Below the pieces are notes generated by a model, which did not search any database, was not told the origin of the DNA, and worked only from the letters and a program-made list of their open reading frames with translations. From positions 1-22,488 of the forward strand of contig CAZXCQ010000079.1 of NCBI GenBank assembly GCA_964639275.1: 22,488 nucleotides of DNA. The letters are read 5' to 3'. Made by a program: the position numbers and the translations under genes. Source of the stretch: CAZXCQ01 sp964639275. Its GTDB lineage: Bacteria > Desulfobacterota > DSM-4660 > Desulfatiglandales > Desulfatiglandaceae. Below, piece after piece: positions 1-5,989 of the stretch (position 1 is the first letter of the stretch; each line of letters starts with the position of its first letter).

Positions 1-72
1 AAAAAGGGAACATATTGCCAAAATCGGTGACAGAACTTTTGAGACAACACACTAGGCAGGAGAAAGGGATTG

Positions 73-468
73 ATGAAAAAAGATGGTCTGCATGATCTAT
101 TTGGCAAAGCCGTTTTGGAGAGACTCTTCCCAAAAGAACGGGCAGATCAATTCTTTGACGCCCTCTTTGGGGATCCGGGTGAAGGTGCCTATGATATTGG
201 TTTGGCATTCAAAGGACATAACCGGGACAACCTGTTCTTTGAATTTCACCTGACCCAGCGTCCCGGCAAATGTCTGGCCTGCAATCTCACCTCTGGACTG
301 CCTCAGGTATTTTCTCGCCACCCGGTGATCAATGTAAAAGGACTGATCGAGGGGATTGATAAGCTGATGGACGGGAAAGCCAGATGTGTCGGCTGGAAGA
401 TCGGTTATACACAGGAAGTATCCGATGGACTGCATGTCATCCCGTTAACCATCACGCTCCAGGACTGA
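73..468 (+). CDS. Small conserved protein of unknown function
   Basis: A 131-residue soluble protein with no signal peptide or membrane segment. A purine-rich ribosome binding site (AGGAGAAAGGG) lies just upstream. A TTG sits directly before the ATG at 73, and I prefer the ATG. The middle of the protein is distinctive: an acidic and aromatic N-terminal half, then a CLAC cysteine pair near residues 69-72 within RPGKCLACNLTSGLPQVFSRHP. It resembles short proteins seen in other Desulfobacterota; I recall homologues carrying an implausible eukaryotic homeobox-type name in databases, which should not be trusted. No catalytic motif is recognisable. It stands alone, about 175 bp before the thiolase operon, which has its own promoter, so no functional link is implied. 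Confidence 0.75.
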   Translation: MKKDGLHDLFGKAVLERLFPKERADQFFDALFGDPGEGAYDIGLAFKGHNRDNLFFEFHLTQRPGKCLACNLTSGLPQVFSRHPVINVKGLIEGIDKLMDGKARCVGWKIGYTQEVSDGLHVIPLTITLQD

Positions 469-515
469 TCCATTGCCCCTTTGGTGACACCCTGTGACCC
501 AAGACCCCTTTTCCC

Positions 516-544
516 TTGACCCATGATTGTTCTTTCCCTATACT
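516..544 (+). promoter_or_regulatory. Sigma70-type promoter of the thiolase operon
   Basis: TTGACC at 516-521 and TATACT at 539-544 are separated by exactly 17 bp, close to the -35/-10 consensus. Transcription would start near 551, leaving a leader of about 95 nt before the thiolase ATG at 646, which has a strong GGAGGG ribosome binding site. No operator or riboswitch fold is evident in the leader. Confidence 0.6.
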
Positions 545-645
545 GCACCCTAATTTGACTCTAAAGTGCTGAAAGACCTCACTTTTTTAGGGATAATCAC
601 CAACCACTGACCACTGCCTGCGGGTAGTCTTTTGCGGAGGGAACT

Positions 646-1812
646 ATGGGAAAGGTAGGAATTGTTGGAGTTGGACAGAGTGCCTTTGTCCGGGGGTATC
701 CAGGCTCGATCCGAGAACTGGCATTTGAGGGATTCAAGGAGGCGATAGCGGACGCCCGGATAGAGACAAAAGACATTGATGCCTCTGTGATCTGCTCGGC
801 TCCCGAATATGACAAACAGCGATCGCCGGCAGGGGTCTTTGCTGAATACCTTGGGCTTATCCCGCAGCCCACCTGCTATCTGGAGAGCCTGTGTTCCTCA
901 AGCAGCATGGGGCTCAGGGTGGCCTATTCTCTGGTCAAGTCAGGCCTCCATGATGTGGTGGCGGTGATCGGCTTTCAAAAGATGTCGGAGATCTCCTCAG
1001 CCGAATCGCAGGAAAGGATGGGTAGGGGCGCCGATATCCAGTGGGAGAGCCCTTTTGGTACCATGATGCCCGCCTATTACGCCATGTTTGCCAGGGGACA
1101 TATGGAGACCTATGGCACCACCCTTGACGATCTTGCGCTTATCCGGGTAAAGGCAGCTACCTATGGACAGATAAACGAGAAGGCCGTCTACCGGAGGCCT
1201 GTCAGCTTTGAGATGTTCTCAGATCCGGAGAGCCCCATGTCAGGACCCGTTGCAAGCCCGCTCAGGGTCGGGGACTGCTGCGCCAATGCCGATGGAAGCT
1301 CGTGTGTCATCGTTGCCAACGAAGAAAAGACAAAGGCCTTCTCCAAAAAACCGGTCTGGATCATGGGTCTGGGGGCTGCCTCTGCAAGCGTCAATATGTC
1401 TGGCAGGGATGTCTTTTCAGGCCTGGAAGTGGCGAGGATGGCGGCCGAGCAGGCCTACAGGATGGCAGGGGTTACCCGCAAAGATATTGATGTCGCCGAG
1501 GTCCACGACTGCTTTACGATCGCGGAGTTGATGGCCTATGAGGATCTGGGCTTTGCTGAACCAGGCGAGGGCAAAGAACTGATCAAGGGCAAAGAGACCT
1601 ACAAGGAGGGGAGCATCCCCGTCAATGTAGATGGAGGGCTCCTATCCAAGGGGCACCCCATCGGTGCCACCGGTGGCTCCCAGATCAGGACCATCGTACT
1701 CCAGCTAAGGGGTGAGGCCGGGGAGATGCAGGTAGCGGAACCGGAGGTTGGGCTGGTCCACAATATCGGCGGTGTGGGTCTTTACGGAAATGTGTCGATT
1801 CTGGGGAGATAG
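646..1812 (+). CDS. Thiolase family protein (SCP-x / acetyl-CoA acetyltransferase-like)
   Basis: A 388-residue thiolase-fold enzyme, likely catalysing reversible CoA-dependent Claisen cleavage or condensation of an acyl-CoA in the cytoplasm. The nucleophilic cysteine is probably C83 in ESLCSSSS. The glycine-rich GHPIGATG motif with its histidine lies at 336-343, and a second conserved histidine in VHDCF is near 287. The C-terminal motif is HNIGG (about 372-376) rather than the CxG of classical thiolases, which is the SCP-x/archaeal type. This type normally works with a DUF35 partner, and exactly such a gene follows 4 bp downstream. Known relatives act in archaeal acetoacetyl-CoA/HMG-CoA synthesis (thiolase-DUF35-HMGCS complex) and in anaerobic toluene degradation (BbsAB). 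The substrate here cannot be told from sequence; no HMG-CoA synthase or Bbs genes are nearby. Confidence 0.9.
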   Translation: MGKVGIVGVGQSAFVRGYPGSIRELAFEGFKEAIADARIETKDIDASVICSAPEYDKQRSPAGVFAEYLGLIPQPTCYLESLCSSSSMGLRVAYSLVKSGLHDVVAVIGFQKMSEISSAESQERMGRGADIQWESPFGTMMPAYYAMFARGHMETYGTTLDDLALIRVKAATYGQINEKAVYRRPVSFEMFSDPESPMSGPVASPLRVGDCCANADGSSCVIVANEEKTKAFSKKPVWIMGLGAASASVNMSGRDVFSGLEVARMAAEQAYRMAGVTRKDIDVAEVHDCFTIAELMAYEDLGFAEPGEGKELIKGKETYKEGSIPVNVDGGLLSKGHPIGATGGSQIRTIVLQLRGEAGEMQVAEPEVGLVHNIGGVGLYGNVSILGR

Positions 1813-1816
1813 AAAC

Positions 1817-2254
1817 ATGGGCAAAAAGAAAAAAGAGATAGATGATCGATTTAAGAAGTTTGGAACTGTCAGCTTTACCTCCATCACAAAGATCAATGAC
1901 TTTATCGACTACCTGGAACAGGGAAAGCTTATGGGCACCCGGTGCAGGGGCTGCGGCATCTTTTTCTTTCCCCCCAGGGCCGACTGCTGCAAATGCCTCT
2001 CTAGCGATATGGAATGGGTCGAGGTCTCTGGCACGGGCAGGCTTGTGACATTCAGCAAGCTCCAATATGCCCCCATCGGGTTCGGGGACGACCTGCCTTA
2101 CGCCATAGCGGTATTGGACTATGGTGATTACAAGGTCTTTGGAAGGATAGCCGCCGATGTCCCCCTGGACGAAATCAAGGTCGGGATGCAGATGAAGACG
2201 GTGGTCAACACCCTTCCAAATGGCCAGTTGAATTACGTCTTTCAAAAGGCATGA
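1817..2254 (+). CDS. DUF35 OB-fold / zinc-ribbon acyl-CoA partner protein
   Basis: A 145-residue protein with the two-part DUF35 architecture. A rubredoxin-like zinc ribbon is formed by C43-x-x-C46 and C57-x-x-C60, and an OB-fold begins near GTGRLVTFS. The ATG at 1817 is preferred over an in-frame ATG 69 bp upstream because it follows a GGGGAGA ribosome binding site and avoids overlapping the thiolase. In characterised thiolase-DUF35 complexes this protein bridges subunits or binds CoA. The tight spacing with the upstream thiolase supports a two-subunit enzyme. Its stop overlaps the start of prmA (ATGA), so translation is probably coupled. Confidence 0.88.
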   Translation: MGKKKKEIDDRFKKFGTVSFTSITKINDFIDYLEQGKLMGTRCRGCGIFFFPPRADCCKCLSSDMEWVEVSGTGRLVTFSKLQYAPIGFGDDLPYAIAVLDYGDYKVFGRIAADVPLDEIKVGMQMKTVVNTLPNGQLNYVFQKA

Positions 2255-3201
2255 GCCTAACATCTCAAAAAGCTGGGGGGATCTACCCGCCATTGACAGA
2301 TCCATTTGCCCCCGGTTCTTTTGGATGGTTAGAGATTTCCATCCACATCCCTGCGGTTGCCCACGATGCCTTAAGCGCATTCCTTTTTGATCTTGGCTGT
2401 ACCGGGGTTGTCTCAGAAGATTGCGAGGACCATACCCTCAAGGCCTATCTCCCCTTTCAAAGAGATCCGGAAGATATCAAGAACAGAATTGGTCTCTTTC
2501 TTCAAAATCTCAAGGAGATATTCCCCGAGACCCGTTCCTTAAAATGGCATTTCAAGAAGATAGAGGATCAGGACTGGAACAAGAACTGGCGACGATTCTT
2601 TCGCCCGCAAAGGGTTACGGCCGGGCTGATGGTTGTACCCGCATGGGAGTCCGAGCCCCCCTCTTTTGAAGGTGCTGTTATCAGGATTGACCCCGGTCCT
2701 GCCTTTGGCACCGGTCGGCATCCCACCACACGCATGTGTCTTGCGGCCATGGAAGGCCTTGGGCTCTCCCCATCGTGGTCCGTGCTGGACGTGGGCACAG
2801 GGAGCGGCATCCTCGCCATTTATGGGGCCATCCTGGGGGCCAGGCGGATTGAGGCCATAGACCTGGATCCGGAGGCCCGCCGATGGGCCAGGCATAACAT
2901 AGCGCTCAACGGCCTTGCAGGAGTCATCAGGGTCTCCTCCAAGCCCCTCGAGGAACAAACTGATTTGTTTTCGCTCATCGCGGCAAACCTTATTTTCGAA
3001 GAGATTTTGAAGATCTTTCCCCATTTTCATCGTTGTCTGAACCCGGGGGGGTATTTGATCCTCTCCGGCCTGCTGATCGAACAGGCCGATGAGGTACAAA
3101 AGGTCCTTGGAAAATATGGATTTACCAGGGGGGAAACCCGTCATGAGGGGGAATGGGCATGTCTGGCGTGTAAGAAGAGGCCTCGACCTCCTGGGAGGTA
3201 A
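2251..3201 (+). CDS. prmA: Ribosomal protein L11 methyltransferase PrmA
   Basis: A 316-residue class I SAM-dependent methyltransferase that trimethylates ribosomal protein L11. The family signature FGTGRHPTT is at about 152-160, SAM-binding motif I (LDVGTGSG) at 179-186, the acidic motif II end around EAIDLDP (201-207), and the ANLIFEEIL catalytic-loop equivalent at 245-253. The N-terminal half matches the L11-recognition domain (WLEISI, then DQDWNKNWRRFFRP around 107-119). It is slightly longer than the E. coli enzyme because of N- and C-terminal tails. The start overlaps the DUF35 stop by 4 bp. It is followed after 30 bp by rsmE, a pairing common in bacteria. Confidence 0.95.
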   Translation: MSLTSQKAGGIYPPLTDPFAPGSFGWLEISIHIPAVAHDALSAFLFDLGCTGVVSEDCEDHTLKAYLPFQRDPEDIKNRIGLFLQNLKEIFPETRSLKWHFKKIEDQDWNKNWRRFFRPQRVTAGLMVVPAWESEPPSFEGAVIRIDPGPAFGTGRHPTTRMCLAAMEGLGLSPSWSVLDVGTGSGILAIYGAILGARRIEAIDLDPEARRWARHNIALNGLAGVIRVSSKPLEEQTDLFSLIAANLIFEEILKIFPHFHRCLNPGGYLILSGLLIEQADEVQKVLGKYGFTRGETRHEGEWACLACKKRPRPPGR

Positions 3202-3231
3202 TGACCTGCAGACGATTGGAGGGATACGTGA

Positions 3232-3987
3232 TTGAGGCGGTTTTTTATTGAGGAGATATTAGAAAAGGACGGGTTCTGTTCCATCAAAGGCCCCGAGGCG
3301 AGGCACATATCAAGGGTGCTGAGGATGGGGCCGGGGGATCAGATCGTCCTGATGGACCGCAAGGGTTGTCACTTTGTCGGGAGCATCAAATCAGTCCATC
3401 CCAGAGAGGTCCAGGTCATTCTCGAAAGACCCTTTCACACGCCCCCCTCCTCACCAGTCAAAATCATCCTCTGTCAGGCCCTCATAAGGTCCCACCAGAT
3501 GGACTATGTGATCCAGAAGACATCAGAACTGGGGGTAGACCGCGTTTTCCCTTTTACATCCCAGCACAGCATTGTCAGCGTCTCAAAGGAGAGGCTCGCC
3601 AACAAAATGAGGCACTGGCAAGAGATCGCCTTAAATTCAGCCAAACAATGCGGCAGGATCACCCCGGCTGAGATAGCTCCGCCCATGGCGTTTGAGGATT
3701 TAATAGCGAAATGGAAGGAAGGAGACGGGGCAAGGCTGATCTTGTGGGAGCAAGAGGGGTCGAGGGATCTCAAGGCAATTTTGAGAGAATCCTCTCCTGC
3801 CGTGACGTTCATCGGGGTGGTTGGGCCCGAGGGCGGGTTTGGCCGAAGAGAGATCGCGGTTGCCAGGGATGCTGGATTTGCCCTCGCCTCACTGGGAACC
3901 CGGATTCTGAGATCCGAGACTGCCGCCCTGGCATTGGTGGCACTGGTCCAGTATGAATGGGGAGATCTGAGTCTGAACAACCCCTGA
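3232..3987 (+). CDS. rsmE: 16S rRNA (uracil1498-N3)-methyltransferase RsmE
   Basis: A 251-residue SPOUT-fold methyltransferase that makes m3U1498 in 16S rRNA. The N-terminal PUA-like domain includes HISRVLRMGPGD (about 25-36). The SPOUT domain has KTSELGVDRVFPF (about 96-108), VGPEGGF (197-203) and the knot-forming LGTRILRSETA (221-231). The start is TTG, supported by GGAGGG eight bases upstream; no in-frame ATG or GTG fits the conserved MRRFF N-terminus. It is the last gene of the thiolase-DUF35-prmA operon. No clear rho-independent terminator follows. Confidence 0.95.
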   Translation: MRRFFIEEILEKDGFCSIKGPEARHISRVLRMGPGDQIVLMDRKGCHFVGSIKSVHPREVQVILERPFHTPPSSPVKIILCQALIRSHQMDYVIQKTSELGVDRVFPFTSQHSIVSVSKERLANKMRHWQEIALNSAKQCGRITPAEIAPPMAFEDLIAKWKEGDGARLILWEQEGSRDLKAILRESSPAVTFIGVVGPEGGFGRREIAVARDAGFALASLGTRILRSETAALALVALVQYEWGDLSLNNP

Positions 3988-4030
3988 GGATCGATCCCAT
4001 TGGCCCGGCGGCGCACTGATTCCATTTAGA

Positions 4031-4123
4031 GTATCAATTTAGCTTTCTTCAAAATTGGAACTTAGACAGGGCAATGGGGGTTCGGAATCCGCATTGCCCG
4101 GATTTCAAACAGCTAAAGCGTTA
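4031..4123 (+). repeat. Dispersed stem-loop repeat, copy A
   Basis: An element of about 90 bp that recurs at 14711-14800 (reverse strand) and at 22423-22488 (cut by the window end). It has a conserved 5' segment (GTATCAATTTAGCTTTCTTC then AAAATTGG) followed by a hairpin. In this copy the stem is GGGCAATG (4069-4076) against CATTGCCC, with a second short GG/CC stem closing a TTCGGAAT-type loop. It lies between rsmE and a broken HNH gene. It is not recognisable as a known REP, BIME or IS end. The sequence from here to 4268 contains no gene I can support. Confidence 0.7.
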
Positions 4124-4268
4124 CCATTTAGAGGTCTGGAATTCCGATATAAGGATTAAACGAGGGACTGTATTGGCGAAAGAAAGCCCGGGTGTCTGGG
4201 TCAGGAATTTTGAGTTATGGGCTGAGCCGTGTATTTCGCATAGACCTGTTCTCGGGTGATGTTGAGAA

Positions 4269-4586
4269 GTGTGGGAACGAGGGGAGACAATCCTCGGCAA
4301 AAACCCAGATCTGTACCGATGTGATGCAGCAGGGAATATGATCTATCGCCGCTCATACGGCAAAGACTCGAAAATGGGATGGGAAGTGGATCACAAAAAG
4401 CCCGTGGACAAAGACGGATCAGACAACCTCAGAAATCTGCAGCCCTTATGTCCGGATCTGCGCAGGGGGTGCCGGGTGACTGGGATTCCTACCGGGACTT
4501 CCAAAGGTGGTCAAGAATTGGATTGCCGTCAACTGAGTTTTTTTTGGTTGCAAAACAAGCCGGTTGTTTTTTCAGATACGAGTTAA
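4269..4586 (+). pseudogene. Broken HNH endonuclease
   Basis: The first 61 codons from a GTG match a small family of HNH nucleases: an N-terminal WERGETILGKNPDLYR region, RSYGKDSKMGWEVDHKKPV (residues 28-46) with the DH pair of the HNH motif at 41-42, and SDNLRNLQPL (51-60). The family normally continues with an asparagine- and lysine-rich NNRxKGD-type segment that completes the metal site. Here the reading diverges right after NLQPLC into unrelated sequence, so the third motif is lost. No good ribosome binding site is present. It is most likely a decaying gene; the rest of the reading frame and the stretch to 4695 show nothing recognisable. Confidence 0.6.
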
Positions 4587-4695
4587 AAGGATGGTTATTC
4601 TGGTGCGGATGTTGTGCGCTCTTCCGGACAAAAAATCACCCTGAAGTTGTTCTTTCTCAGAAACGGTTTCATGCCTTGCATGATTCAATTTGAAT

Positions 4696-5697
4696 TTATC
4701 TACTATAAACTACTTTCTCAATGGCCTCAACGACTTTATCATGGAGCCTGCGATTGGTTGCGATGATCCCGCTGTTATTAGTGAGTGTTCTTCCAGTGGA
4801 GAAATCCAGGTGTTGACCCTTTAAATCAGTTACCTTTCCGCCGGCCTCGTGGACGATCAATACCCCTGCGGCATGATCCCAGATCTTTTCGAGATAGGAA
4901 TCATCCGGTGTGATCCGGAGATATACAGTGGCATCTCCCCTGGCGACAATCCCGTATTTGCACTGGCTGTCCATCCGGATATGCGGTTGTTTGATACCCA
5001 GGTGTTTCGATATCCGGGCGCTGTCACCATGGGAAACATGAGATGATTCAAATGATTCGCACAATACTGCCCTTGCCGGGTCTGTCACGTCTGAGACGTT
5101 GATCTCCTTTTGCCCGGCATCCCTGATACCCCTCATCACAGCCCCTTCTCCTTTGACCGCCACAAAGATACTCCCTGTCTCATGACCGGGCACCAGGCCG
5201 TTGAGCGGAAGGTTGGGGCATCCCAGAACTGCCACCACCACTTCATCCTGCTCAAGAAGGGCCAAAGCCACTGCATATTGATGACCCCGGAGAAAACCTT
5301 TTGTGCCGTCTATGGGATCGACGGTCCAGAACCTCCCCTCCCGTCCGGAGGAACTCGCGGCCCTATCAATCGCGTCGAGAATCTGATTTGGTCTTAAGTT
5401 ATCCTTAATACATTGCACTTGCCGAATCACTTCCTTCTTGAGATCAATGTTTTCGGTTCTGCGAAGTTGAACCGCCTCCTCCTCACCGACAAGCGCGTCA
5501 TAGGGAAAATATCTGCTGAGATGGATGCTGATCAATGCCTGTGCCCCAAAATCTGCAACAGTGACGGGAGATCCATCCTTTTTTCCGAGCACCTTATTCG
5601 AATCCAAATGCCCTTGAACCTGTTGGCATAAACGGCACGCCTGAACCACAGATTCAACGGCAATCCGACGCTCCAATTGATATGAGCTAATCCGCAT
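4696..5697 (-). CDS. 3'(2'),5'-bisphosphate nucleotidase, CysQ/Hal2-type (PAP phosphatase)
   Basis: A 333-residue member of the inositol monophosphatase superfamily. Metal-binding motifs are visible: GEEE near 71-74, DPIDGTKGF at 127-135 and WDHAAG at 273-278, plus D49 in VTVADFGAQA. The length and the sequence RFWTVDPIDGTKGFLRG with YAVALALLE are closest to the eukaryotic/plant-like Hal2/SAL1 type rather than the shorter E. coli CysQ. It would hydrolyse 3'-phosphoadenosine 5'-phosphate to AMP, removing a by-product of sulfate activation or of PAPS- and CoA-dependent transfer reactions. The ATG follows a GGGGAGG ribosome binding site. It is a single gene surrounded by remnants; substrate specificity is inferred from family resemblance. 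Confidence 0.85.
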   Translation of the reverse strand: MRISSYQLERRIAVESVVQACRLCQQVQGHLDSNKVLGKKDGSPVTVADFGAQALISIHLSRYFPYDALVGEEEAVQLRRTENIDLKKEVIRQVQCIKDNLRPNQILDAIDRAASSSGREGRFWTVDPIDGTKGFLRGHQYAVALALLEQDEVVVAVLGCPNLPLNGLVPGHETGSIFVAVKGEGAVMRGIRDAGQKEINVSDVTDPARAVLCESFESSHVSHGDSARISKHLGIKQPHIRMDSQCKYGIVARGDATVYLRITPDDSYLEKIWDHAAGVLIVHEAGGKVTDLKGQHLDFSTGRTLTNNSGIIATNRRLHDKVVEAIEKVVYSR

Positions 5698-5812
5698 TAC
5701 CTTTTACCTCCCCTGTCCGTTTGAGGGCCATGCCCAGGGCCATGCCGGTCTGGGGAATAGGCGCCATTCCCATCCATTTGCGGAAAAGCAGCAAAACAAA
5801 GCGGTCTTCATT
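5687..5812 (-). pseudogene. Possible C-terminal scrap of a cation:proton antiporter
   Basis: Reading the minus strand, an open stretch of about 41 codons just upstream of, and running into, the PAP phosphatase start encodes FVLLLFRKWMGMAPIPQTG followed by MALGMALKRTGE. This resembles the PQ-G-ALG-AL signature near the end of cation:proton antiporters. There is no start codon with a ribosome binding site, and the stop lies inside the phosphatase gene. It could be the relic of an upstream gene whose tail now serves as the phosphatase leader. The match is short, so this is tentative. The rest of the gap to 5989 shows nothing else. Confidence 0.35.
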
Positions 5813-5989
5813 CTTCACTCTCCACTAATTTTATCAAAAATGAAGACCCCGATGGCTCTTTACTTAGGCTAATGCTGTCAACAATGCCCTGTCTCACGTA
5901 GCCCAAACCACGTCGCCGCCGTCTGGAGGTCAAAGGAGTGCGCTGGCTGGAGCGGCTAGATGAGTTTAGCGGCTCTCTGCGTCAAACGT

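Noticed and set aside
597..872. Long minus-strand open frames opposite the thiolase, prmA, tsaD, lysC and other genes
   Set aside because: They are shadows of strongly conserved genes on the other strand, with no domain match or ribosome binding site.
4074..4259. 61-codon open frame after repeat copy A
   Set aside because: Its beginning is the repeat hairpin, there is no recognisable domain, and the similar start in copy C is explained by the repeat.
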